A program made the translations under genes and the position numbers. Under the pieces are notes generated by a model that saw nothing but the letters and a program-made list of their open reading frames with translations, was not told the DNA's origin and made no database searches. This document shows, piece by piece, positions 35,097 to 42,324 of a stretch of DNA of 64,000 nt; within the stretch, counting starts at the first letter, position 1, and every line of letters starts with the position of its first letter. This stretch comes from Burkholderiales bacterium (GTDB taxonomy: Bacteria > Pseudomonadota > Gammaproteobacteria > Burkholderiales > Burkholderiaceae_C), in the NCBI GenBank assembly GCA_016213325.1, contig JACRAY010000001.1, forward strand, positions 62,001 through 126,000. The letters are read 5' to 3'.

Positions 35097-37460
35097 TCAG
35101 AAGTCGGTTCCGCCCGAAGCGAGGCTCTCGAACTTGGTCAGCGGTTTCAGGAAGGCGAGCTTGATGGTGCCGGTCGGGCCGTTACGCTGCTTGCCGATGA
35201 TGACTTCGGCCACGCCGGGCTCCTTGGAGTCCTTGTTGTAGTAGTCGTCGCGGTAGATGAACATGATGACGTCAGCGTCCTGCTCGATAGCTCCCGATTC
35301 ACGAAGGTCGCTCATCATCGGACGCTTGTCCGTGCGCGTCTCCACACCCCGGTTCAGCTGCGACAGCGCGATCACGGGGCACTGCAGCTCCTTGGCGAGC
35401 ATCTTCAGGCCGCGCGAAATCTCGCCCAGCTCGGTGGCGCGGTTCTCGTCGGCGCCGCCGCCCGAGCCGCTCATGAGCTGCAGGTAGTCGACCACGATCA
35501 GGCCGAGCTTGCCGCACTGGCGCGACAGGCGCCGCGCATTGGCGCGCAGCTCGCTGGGCGTGAGGCCCGGCGTTTCGTCGATGAACAGCGAGATGTTGCG
35601 CAGCTTCTCGATGGCTTCGGTCAGGCGCGGCCATTCGTCGTCGGTCAGCTTGCCGGTGCGCAGGTGGCCCTGGTCGATGCGGCCAATGGAGCCGACGATA
35701 CGCACGGCGAGCTGCGAGGCCCCCATTTCCATCGAGAACACGGCCACCGGCAGGCCCTCGTGCAGGGCGACGTGTTCGGCGATGTTGATGGCCAGCGAGG
35801 TGTTGTGGGTGACGACGTCCTGGTCGGTGATGTAGAGCTTGTCCGGGTGGCTCACGGCGATGCACTGGCATTGCGCCTGGCGCGTCGGGGTGATGGTCAC
35901 CACGTTCAATCGCCTCCGCTCTTGTGGGTTTTCGGAAAGGCTGATGTGACAGACGTACGCCGACAATCCCCCCACCTGCATCCCTGCAACGTTCATAACG
36001 TGCAACTGCTCGGTATGGATCGAGCACCAGCCACCCAGCGAGCGAACGAGTTCGGCCACGTCATCGGAAAGCTGCCGGCTCATAGTCGACAGTTCCGCGG
36101 CACTTCGCGGTTCTGCGCATTCATCGGAACCGAGCAAACCGCGCAGCAAGTCAACGCGGGCGGCGCGGTTCGCCTCGAGGTACAGGCGCGGGATAAACGT
36201 GCGGTCGCTCGGCAGGTCCAATAGGCCCAGACCTTCAAGTGCGACGCGCAGCAGATCAGGCTGCAGGCTCACTGTGACGTCTGCATGCACGACTTCCATG
36301 CCGTCGCCCACGCGCGCTCCCAGCGGCTGCAGGGCTTTCACGGAAGCGGCCGAGCACATCACGCTGCCGCTGCCACTGAGGCTTCCACTGCCCAGGAGCG
36401 CGCCAAGAACCCATGGGTCGACGGGCAACGGATCCTCGTGGCCGAACTCGCCGGTTGCCGGCTCGATCCAGACCCGGTTCTGGTAGCGCTTGCGCGCGAG
36501 CAATGCCTGCAGCTCCGATGTCTGGAGCACACGGGCTTCGGGCCAATGGCGGCAGTGCACTTTCCACAGGTGATCGGCGCAGCACTCTGCCGACCTGCCG
36601 TCGGAGAACGTGACGCGGAAGACCTGCTTCACTCCCTGGGGGTAGATGCCAGTGACGATCGAGGGGCGCCCGTCGACCGAAGCGACGGCATCGCCGACTT
36701 CCAGCTCGCCCATGGCTTTCCAGCCCGTCAGCGTGCGCACCTTGGCATCGACTGGCTGCGCCTTGCCCATGCTAGGCCGTGCCGCCAGCACGATCATGTC
36801 GCCCGCCTGCATGCCCGAAGTCATGCGATCGAGGTCGTAAAAGCCCGTCGGCACACCCGTGATGTCGTTCGGGTTGTCCGACATTTCCTGGACGCGATCG
36901 AGCAGTTCCACCACCAGGCTGTCCATGCCCTGGAAGCCCTGCTTCATCCGCGAGCCTTCCTCGCCGATGTTGAAGATCTTCTGCTCGGCCTCGTCGAGGA
37001 TCCTGTCCACCGCCTTGCCCTGCGGGTTGAAGGCGGCAGTGGCGATCTCGTCGGAAGCCGACACCAGCTTGCGCAGGATGCTGCGCTCGCGCACGATCTC
37101 GGCGTAGCGGCGGATGTTGCCCGCGCTCGGCACGTACTGGGCCAGCGAGTTCAGGTAGGCAAGCCCGCCCACCTCTTCGGCCTTGCCCAGGCTCTGGAGC
37201 TGTTCGAAGACCGTGATGACGTCGGCCGGCTTGGTCGCATTGATCAGGCCGCCGATGGCCGCGAAGATCAGCCGGTGCTCGTAGCGGTAGAAGTCGCTGT
37301 CGGTCAGCAGGTCGCCCATGCGGTCCCAGGCACCGTTGTCCAGCAGCAGGCCGCCCAGCACGCTGGACTCGGCTTCGATGGAATGCGGCGGGATGCGCAA
37401 CTGGGCAACCTGGCGGTCGCGCGGGAACTCGTCTTCGACTGGGGTGAGCACGGCTGACAT
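35097..37460 (-). CDS. dnaB: Replicative DNA helicase DnaB with in-frame intein
   Basis: Hexameric helicase that unwinds DNA at the replication fork. The frame codes 787 residues, about 320 more than DnaB usually has. Residues 1-233 (N-terminal domain, linker, start of the RecA fold) and 554-787 (Walker B VIVVDYLQLM-like, ALSQLNRGVE, DLRESGAIEQDAD) join to give a normal 467-residue helicase. The insert splits the Walker A motif, ARPSMGK before it and TSLAIN after it, so the unspliced protein cannot bind ATP properly. It is last in the rpsF-priB-rpsR-rplI-dnaB block, with a hairpin before it. Confidence 0.97.
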   Translation of the reverse strand: MSAVLTPVEDEFPRDRQVAQLRIPPHSIEAESSVLGGLLLDNGAWDRMGDLLTDSDFYRYEHRLIFAAIGGLINATKPADVITVFEQLQSLGKAEEVGGLAYLNSLAQYVPSAGNIRRYAEIVRERSILRKLVSASDEIATAAFNPQGKAVDRILDEAEQKIFNIGEEGSRMKQGFQGMDSLVVELLDRVQEMSDNPNDITGVPTGFYDLDRMTSGMQAGDMIVLAARPSMGKAQPVDAKVRTLTGWKAMGELEVGDAVASVDGRPSIVTGIYPQGVKQVFRVTFSDGRSAECCADHLWKVHCRHWPEARVLQTSELQALLARKRYQNRVWIEPATGEFGHEDPLPVDPWVLGALLGSGSLSGSGSVMCSAASVKALQPLGARVGDGMEVVHADVTVSLQPDLLRVALEGLGLLDLPSDRTFIPRLYLEANRAARVDLLRGLLGSDECAEPRSAAELSTMSRQLSDDVAELVRSLGGWCSIHTEQLHVMNVAGMQVGGLSAYVCHISLSENPQERRRLNVVTITPTRQAQCQCIAVSHPDKLYITDQDVVTHNTSLAINIAEHVALHEGLPVAVFSMEMGASQLAVRIVGSIGRIDQGHLRTGKLTDDEWPRLTEAIEKLRNISLFIDETPGLTPSELRANARRLSRQCGKLGLIVVDYLQLMSGSGGGADENRATELGEISRGLKMLAKELQCPVIALSQLNRGVETRTDKRPMMSDLRESGAIEQDADVIMFIYRDDYYNKDSKEPGVAEVIIGKQRNGPTGTIKLAFLKPLTKFESLASGGTDF
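35802..36761 (-). mobile_element. Class 3-type intein in DnaB Walker A (DnaB-b site) with decayed LAGLIDADG endonuclease
   Basis: A 320-residue intein begins Ala-Gln-Pro after GK and ends Val-Thr-His-Asn before Thr. There is no Cys/Ser/Thr at position 1, as in class 1. Instead it has Trp66 in ADHLW (block B), Cys300 in CIAVSHPDKLYITD (block F) and Thr318 before His319-Asn320: the W-C-T triplet that defines class 3 inteins. The first host residue after it is Thr. An endonuclease domain lies at about residues 110-250: motif 1 VLGALLGSG has Ser125 in place of the catalytic Asp, motif 2 LRGLLGSDE keeps Asp213. Splicing looks intact and homing looks lost. Confidence 0.9.
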
Positions 37461-37542
37461 GGTGGAATCATCGGGCGCCCGCGCGGGAAACGCCAGTGGG
37501 ATGCTGGGTGGAACCTGTGGAAATCCGGTGCCCAGAATGGGA

Positions 37543-37564
37543 CAAGCCGCCCGAAGGCGGCTTG
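37543..37564 (-). terminator. UUCG-capped hairpin between rplI and dnaB
   Basis: On the transcript (minus) strand a nine-pair perfect stem CAAGCCGCC / GGCGGCTTG is closed by a TTCG tetraloop, the most stable RNA loop type. There is no T run after it, so it may act as a partial terminator or as an RNase-resistant 3' end that separates ribosomal-protein and helicase expression. Confidence 0.6.
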
Positions 37565-37586
37565 CCTGGTGACAGGGCGCTGGCAG

Positions 37587-38039
37587 TTACGCCGTTTCGC
37601 CGTAGACCGTGACGGTAATGTCGACCACCACGTCCGTGTGCAGGGCGACCTGCACCTGGCTGTCGCCGACCATCTTGATCGGGCCGTTGGGCATGCGAAC
37701 CTGCGACTTGGCCACCTTGTAGCCGAGGCGGCCGAGCTCTTCGGCGATGTCGAAGTTGGTGACCGAACCGAACAGGCGGCCGTCCACGCCGGCCTTCTGG
37801 GTCAGCTTGACTGTGGTGCCGGCCAGCTTCTCGCCCTGGGCCTGCGACTCGGCCAGCTTGGCGGCGGCAGCCTTTTCGAGTTCGACGCGCCTGGCTTCGA
37901 ATTCGGCCTTGGCGGCGTCGGTGGCACGGCGGGCCTTGCCCGTCGGGATCAGGAAATTGCGGGCGTAACCGTCCTTGACCTTGACGATTTCGCCGAGGCC
38001 GCCGAGGTTCACCACCTTGTCGAGCAGGATGACTTGCAT
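37587..38039 (-). CDS. rplI: 50S ribosomal protein L9
   Basis: A large-subunit protein of 150 residues that binds 23S rRNA through its N-terminal domain. [32 protein letters not shown] is the family signature; a long connecting helix (about 42-75) joins the C-terminal domain. It follows rpsR by ten bases in the S6 operon. Confidence 0.98.
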   Translation of the reverse strand: MQVILLDKVVNLGGLGEIVKVKDGYARNFLIPTGKARRATDAAKAEFEARRVELEKAAAAKLAESQAQGEKLAGTTVKLTQKAGVDGRLFGSVTNFDIAEELGRLGYKVAKSQVRMPNGPIKMVGDSQVQVALHTDVVVDITVTVYGETA

Positions 38040-38049
38040 GGGGTGCTCC

Positions 38050-38331
38050 TCAGATCTTGTGCTGGTCGGAATACGGCACCAGCGCCAGGAAGCGCGCGCG
38101 CTTGATGGCCGTGTTCAGCTGGCGCTGGTAGATGGCGCGCGTGCCGGTCAGGCGCGCGGGGATGATCTTGCCGTTTTCGGCAATGAAGTCGCGCAGCGTG
38201 TCGACGTCCTTGTAGTCGATCTCTTCGACGCCGGCGACGGTGAAGCGGCAGAAGCGCTTGCGCTTGAACAGCAGCGACTGGGTGTTGCGCTTCGGACGCT
38301 TGTCCTTGTTGAACTTCTTGAACGTGGCCAT
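38050..38331 (-). CDS. rpsR: 30S ribosomal protein S18
   Basis: Small-subunit protein of 93 residues that binds 16S rRNA with S6. Diagnostic blocks are [28 protein letters not shown] and the C-terminal [26 protein letters not shown]. It lies 12 bases after priB and ten before rplI. Confidence 0.98.
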   Translation of the reverse strand: MATFKKFNKDKRPKRNTQSLLFKRKRFCRFTVAGVEEIDYKDVDTLRDFIAENGKIIPARLTGTRAIYQRQLNTAIKRARFLALVPYSDQHKI

Positions 38332-38343
38332 GTGTGTGGCTCC

Positions 38344-38640
38344 TTACGAATCTGTGTCTTGTGCGAATGACTGGACGTGCAGGACGGGGGACTTGCCGCC
38401 GCGCGCTGCCGCCAGGAAACCCGTGAACCTGAACCCTGCGCCTATGGCCTGCCGGGCCAGCGTTTCCGCCTGCGTCCCGAAAGCCACGGCCCTGATCGCC
38501 ACCTTGACCTGCCTGGCAAGCCCCGCTTCCAGGGCTTCGGACTCGTGTTCGAGCCTCAGGTCCAGCGCCGGCAGTCCTGCCGGCGTGTATCGCATGGCAC
38601 TGGCTTCCGCGATACGGGCGCTCAGGATGAGCTGGTTTAC
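38344..38640 (-). CDS. priB: Primosomal replication protein N (PriB) with non-canonical start
   Basis: A single-strand DNA-binding OB-fold protein that helps PriA restart replication. About 98 residues: [21 protein letters not shown], then [12 protein letters not shown] and the [19 protein letters not shown] end match PriB. The position where family members start reads GTA, overlapping the rpsF stop (GTAA), with AGGAG eight bases upstream. No ATG, GTG or TTG occurs in frame before Met16. I infer that an ancestral GTGA overlap changed to GTAA. Initiation at GTA, or at the nearby ATC or CTG codons, would be needed; a base-calling error is possible. Confidence 0.8.
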   Translation of the reverse strand, partial: VNQLILSARIAEASAMRYTPAGLPALDLRLEHESEALEAGLARQVKVAIRAVAFGTQAETLARQAIGAGFRFTGFLAAARGGKSPVLHVQSFAQDTDS

Positions 38641-39002
38641 GACTGGAACTCCTGCTGCTGGGCCTTGCGCGCTTCTTCGCGCTCGACCGTCTTCATCATG
38701 CTGGACGGGCCGGTGTCGGCCTTCTTCTTCACCACCGTCAGGTGGCGCAGCACGGCGTCGTTGAAGCGGAAGGCATGCTCCAGCTCGGCCATCACGGGGT
38801 TGTCCGCCTCGATGTTGATGCACAGGTAGTGCGCCTTGGCGAGCTTGTTGACCTGGTAGGCCAACTGGCGGCGGCCCCAGTCCTCGACGCGGTGGATCTT
38901 GCCACCGCCGGCGGTGATCATGCCCTTGTAGCGCTCGAGCATGGCCGGGACCTGCTCGCTCTGGTCCGGATGGATCAGCAAGACGATTTCATAATGACGC
39001 AT
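38637..39002 (-). CDS. rpsF: 30S ribosomal protein S6
   Basis: A small-subunit protein of 121 residues. [21 protein letters not shown] and [16 protein letters not shown] are typical, with a basic/Gln-rich C-terminal tail after residue 100. AAGGAGA lies seven bases upstream of the ATG. It is first in the rpsF-priB-rpsR-rplI(-dnaB) transcript, which in other bacteria is controlled by the S6:S18 complex. Confidence 0.98.
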   Translation of the reverse strand: MRHYEIVLLIHPDQSEQVPAMLERYKGMITAGGGKIHRVEDWGRRQLAYQVNKLAKAHYLCINIEADNPVMAELEHAFRFNDAVLRHLTVVKKKADTGPSSMMKTVEREEARKAQQQEFQS

Positions 39003-39045
39003 GGACTCTCCTTGTGGATCGCTGCAAGGACTGCAGCTCAATTGA

Positions 39046-39075
39046 GCCACCCCCGGCGTCAAGACAGGGTGTGGC
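39046..39075 (-). promoter_or_regulatory. Candidate S6:S18 leader hairpin
   Basis: In the rpsF leader, GCCAC (39071-39075) pairs with GTGGC (39046-39050) and the stem extends with CCC/GGG around a bulged A. The loop region contains GCCG. Known S6:S18 autoregulatory leaders present a CCG in a stem-loop. Resemblance is by inspection only. Confidence 0.35.
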
Positions 39076-39092
39076 AAGGCGAAAAGCCCATG

Positions 39093-39098
39093 ATTATA
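39093..39098 (-). promoter_or_regulatory. -10 element of the rpsF operon promoter
   Basis: A perfect TATAAT on the minus strand in the context GGGCTATAATCATGG, placing the start about 85 bases before rpsF. The -35 region (near GACTAG) is poor, as often with strong GC-rich promoters. The position between the upstream stop and the S6 leader supports it. Confidence 0.65.
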
Positions 39099-39111
39099 GC
39101 CCGGAACCCGG

Positions 39112-39570
39112 CTAGTCGTTGAGCAGCCGGTCCAGCATGGCGAAGCGCTCGTCACCCACCGCCTCGCGGATCTTGGGCGCCAGCGCCAGCAGGTCCATGT
39201 AGTTGGCGGCCGACTGCACCGCAATGTTGAGGCGGTAGCCCTTGAGGCCCAGGCTCGACGTAAGCATGGTGGCTATCGGATAGGCCTCTTCGTAGCGCTG
39301 CTCCAGCGGCCGCCCGGAGCGCTTGGCTTCCAGCTTCTGCTTCGTTTCCAGTGCCATCTGGCCGGCCTTGGACAGCTCCGCCACCAGGCCCAGTTCCATC
39401 AGCTTGTCGATGTCGGCCTGGCCGCCTCCGCCGGCCGCTGCGGCCGCCAGCAGGTCGGCCACCGATTTCTTGCCGTCCACCAGGATGAAGACGGAGCGCT
39501 GGCGCGGCGTGAGCGGCACGGACCGGTCCTTCAGGACCCGCTGGCCGTCGATGGTCTTGACGAGAATCAT
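39112..39570 (-). CDS. Conserved hypothetical protein with [11 protein letters not shown] motif
   Basis: A 152-residue soluble protein of unknown function. It starts [20 protein letters not shown], then [21 protein letters not shown], a Gly/Ala linker and a helical second half ([20 protein letters not shown]). The first half resembles another protein in this window (50873-51382), which carries KLRSLLILVDGKKGVDEL. The likely start has no strong ribosome site; an ATG twelve codons further upstream would add a Cys-rich stretch. It stands alone upstream of the rpsF promoter. Confidence 0.65.
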   Translation of the reverse strand: MILVKTIDGQRVLKDRSVPLTPRQRSVFILVDGKKSVADLLAAAAAGGGGQADIDKLMELGLVAELSKAGQMALETKQKLEAKRSGRPLEQRYEEAYPIATMLTSSLGLKGYRLNIAVQSAANYMDLLALAPKIREAVGDERFAMLDRLLND

Positions 39571-39660
39571 TACGCAAAGTTTGCAGGCAGGCGGCTCGGC
39601 GCGCAAGCCCGTTGCCGCCCGTTGCCGACTGCCCGGGTCCGCCCCACGCCGGTCGGAACC

Positions 39661-41871
39661 TCAGTAATCCAGCTTCGCGTAGAGCGTATGCCGCGATGCC
39701 TGGCGCGCCTGCCCCAAGGTGCGGATGCCCCGTTGCTCGAGCAGCGGAATCAGCTTCAGGAACACGTCCGCGGTCACCAGCGCGTCGCCGAGCGCCGTAT
39801 GGCGGCCCACCACGGCCACGCCGAGCCGCTCGGCGATCGCCTCCAGCCGGTGCTGCGCATCGGTATGGCCCGGATGCACCAGGGCGGACAACAGCAGCGT
39901 GTCCAGCACCGGCTGCTCGAAACTCACGCCACTGCGCTCCTGCGCCAACTGTAGCAGCCGCATGTCGAAGGCAGCGTTGTGCGCCACCAGCACCGTGTCT
40001 TCCGAAAACCGGTGGAACGCAGGCAGGACCTGCTCGATGCCCGGTTCGCCGGCCAGGAGCGCATCCGTCAGGCCGTGGACGGCCTGCGACTCGCGCCGGA
40101 TCGGTCGTCCCGGTCGCACCAGCCGGTCGAAGCACTCGTGCGCGAGCAGGCGGCCATTGAGGATGCGCACGGCGCCGATCGAGATGATCTCGTCGCCCTC
40201 CGAAGGCGACAGCCCGGTCGCCTCGGTGTCGAAGACCGTAAAGGCAAGATCGGCCAGGCGTGCGTGGTCGAGTTCGGCGCTCTGCCCTGGCTGGTTGAAC
40301 AGGTCGAAGTCGTAGAACACGGGTCGCGCGGCCACGGCAGCGCCCGCGGCAGCCGGCACGCCCGCAGCCGGCTCGGGCTGCTCCACGGCGGGCAATTGCA
40401 GGCTCAGCCGCTGCAGCCCGTCGGGCGACGACCGCGTCCACATCTCGGCCCCATGCTCGCGCAGCACCTGCTCCAGGCTGGGCCGTCGGCCGGCCACGGC
40501 CACGGCCTGCAGTTCCCAATCGTGCAGCACCTCCGCCGGCAGCGGTTGGCCGCGCCAGCACAGCGACAACCTCAGGCCATGACCCTCGCGCACCACCTCC
40601 AGCCCGATCGATTCGGCGGCGAACCGCGCCGCCAGCTGCACGGCCAGGAAAGACAGTGCCTGTACGAGGCCATGGCTGTCGGCGTGCAACCACGCATCCT
40701 GCGCGGCAGCGGGGACGTGCACGTCGACGCTTGGGCCGGACGGCAGTGCGCGCTCCAGCGCCATCAGCAGGTCGCGCACCTGGATGTCCTGCAGCGGCCA
40801 GGGCGCCTGCGGGGCTTCGCCCCGCGCGGCAACCGCCTGCTCCAGCTGGCACGACAGCGCATGCGCCTCCTGCTCGATGACGTCGAAGAAGCGGCGCCGC
40901 TGCGCCTCCTCCATGCCGGGATACTGCGCAAGTGTCTCGGCGGCCGCACGAAGGTTGGCCAGCGCGGCGCGCGAGCCATCGGTGAGCTGCTGCAGCGCCT
41001 GGTTGCGCGCGGTATTGGCCTGCACCTCCCGGCTGATGTCTTCCAGCAGCAGCACGAAACCCGCCATGCCGCCCTGCCCGTCGGCCACGGCCGCCATGCG
41101 GGCGCGCAGCATCTGCGTGCCGCGCATGGTCACGAAGTGCGCCACGGGATCCGGCTGGCCCTGCTCGAGGCGCCCCGAAAGCTGGCCCAGCGCGTGGAGC
41201 ACGGCGCTGCGGTCCAGGATCGAGAACACCGAGCGGCCCAGGCCGATCAACGATTCACCACCTTCGTCCAGCAGGCGCGTCGCACGCGCGTTGTACAGCA
41301 GGACGCGGCCTTCGGTGTTGCACACGAGGACGCTGTGCGCCAGCTCCGACATCAGCGCGGCCAGACGGTTCTTCTCCTCCAGAAGGTGGGCCTGCGCCTC
41401 CGCGACGCGGGTGCGGACCTGCTGCTGCGCGGCCGCATGGGCGAGCGCCAGGTCGTTGATGGCGCCGGCCAGCTCGCCCAGCCCGCCGCACTCGCCGGGA
41501 TCGGCCCTCAGTGCAGGATTCACGCCGGCCATGAGCCGCACCTGCTCGGAAAGCCGCTCGGCGGCCGCGGGCCAGGCCAGGAAGGCCCACCGGACCGCGC
41601 TCCCCAGGCCCGCCAGGGCGAACAGCGCGAGCATCACGATGAGCGGCATGCGCGGCGCCAGCACGCTGGCGAGCGCCGTCCGCTCGTTGGCCGACAGGTC
41701 CGCCCAGAGCGTCAGCACGAACGCGGCGACCAGCCCGCCGCAGATCAGCACGGTCGCGGCATAGGCCACTGCAAAACGGGCGCGCGGGCTCGGCCGCGGA
41801 CGCCCCGTGCGGCGCACCGTGTGCTCGGCGGCGCCGGCTGCGCCGGAGGACGAAGACAGCTCGCTGTTCAC
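39661..41871 (-). CDS. Membrane PAS / degenerate kinase / DEDDh exonuclease fusion
   Basis: A 736-residue protein. Two membrane helices (about 34-54 and 76-96), a HAMP-like linker, a PAS domain (about 170-280), a helical region where a kinase H-box would be ([19 protein letters not shown], no His at the H position), a worn ATPase-like domain (360-495), then a DnaQ-type 3'-5' exonuclease (540-720). Exonuclease acids are intact: Asp548 and Glu550 in FDTEATG, Asp636 in HNAAFDM, His691 and Asp696 in HTALGD. Start is GTG overlapping the receiver gene stop. Homologues are annotated as polymerase III epsilon-like, but it is not the replicative proofreader. Confidence 0.85.
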   Translation of the reverse strand: MNSELSSSSGAAGAAEHTVRRTGRPRPSPRARFAVAYAATVLICGGLVAAFVLTLWADLSANERTALASVLAPRMPLIVMLALFALAGLGSAVRWAFLAWPAAAERLSEQVRLMAGVNPALRADPGECGGLGELAGAINDLALAHAAAQQQVRTRVAEAQAHLLEEKNRLAALMSELAHSVLVCNTEGRVLLYNARATRLLDEGGESLIGLGRSVFSILDRSAVLHALGQLSGRLEQGQPDPVAHFVTMRGTQMLRARMAAVADGQGGMAGFVLLLEDISREVQANTARNQALQQLTDGSRAALANLRAAAETLAQYPGMEEAQRRRFFDVIEQEAHALSCQLEQAVAARGEAPQAPWPLQDIQVRDLLMALERALPSGPSVDVHVPAAAQDAWLHADSHGLVQALSFLAVQLAARFAAESIGLEVVREGHGLRLSLCWRGQPLPAEVLHDWELQAVAVAGRRPSLEQVLREHGAEMWTRSSPDGLQRLSLQLPAVEQPEPAAGVPAAAGAAVAARPVFYDFDLFNQPGQSAELDHARLADLAFTVFDTEATGLSPSEGDEIISIGAVRILNGRLLAHECFDRLVRPGRPIRRESQAVHGLTDALLAGEPGIEQVLPAFHRFSEDTVLVAHNAAFDMRLLQLAQERSGVSFEQPVLDTLLLSALVHPGHTDAQHRLEAIAERLGVAVVGRHTALGDALVTADVFLKLIPLLEQRGIRTLGQARQASRHTLYAKLDY

Positions 41872-42248
41872 GAAGCCGGTGCCTCTCCCAGCAGGCGCTG
41901 GATCTGGTCGAGCAGCTCGCGCGTGGAAAACGGCTTGGTCACGTACAGGTCGGCACCCAGCGCCAGTCCTTTGGTCACCTCCACCTCGCGCCCGCGTGCG
42001 GTAAGCATGATGATGCGCGTGGCCCGCGCCTGGGGGTCGAGCCGGATGCGCTGGCACACGTCGTAGCCGCTCACTCGCGGCAGCATCACGTCCAGCAGCA
42101 CCAGGTCGGGCCGCTCGCGCTCGACCGCTTCGATCGCCTCCTGGCCGTCGCGCGCCACCAGCACGCGATAGCCGGCCTGCTCAAGCAGAAATTCCAGCGA
42201 GATGACGATGTTGGCTTCGTCGTCGGCAATCAGGATGCTGGCAGTCAT
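41868..42248 (-). CDS. Stand-alone response regulator receiver protein
   Basis: A CheY-like single receiver domain of 126 residues. The acid pocket DDE is at residues 9-11, the phosphoacceptor is Asp53 in LVLLDVMLP, and Thr/Lys switch residues lie in MLTARG and VTKPF. There is no DNA-binding or enzymatic output. It is located between the SSS-kinase gene and the pseudo-kinase/exonuclease gene, and its stop overlaps the latter start, so it is probably phosphorylated by the former and acts on a partner protein. Confidence 0.9.
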   Translation of the reverse strand: MTASILIADDEANIVISLEFLLEQAGYRVLVARDGQEAIEAVERERPDLVLLDVMLPRVSGYDVCQRIRLDPQARATRIIMLTARGREVEVTKGLALGADLYVTKPFSTRELLDQIQRLLGEAPAS

Positions 42249-42324
42249 GGAATCCCTCCTGCGCTGCTGCGCGGCTCCGCCCTCCCGGGCGGCAGCGAGC
42301 GCCTTCGCAACGGCCGGGCGGCGC

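Noticed and set aside
35802-36761. Insertion in dnaB read as a pseudogene or assembly error
   Set aside because: The insert keeps frame, lies exactly at a known intein site and has all splicing residues, so an intein is the better explanation.
39661-41871. DNA polymerase III epsilon subunit (dnaQ)
   Set aside because: The exonuclease domain is of that type, but it is fused to a membrane sensor and lacks the polymerase-binding C-terminus.
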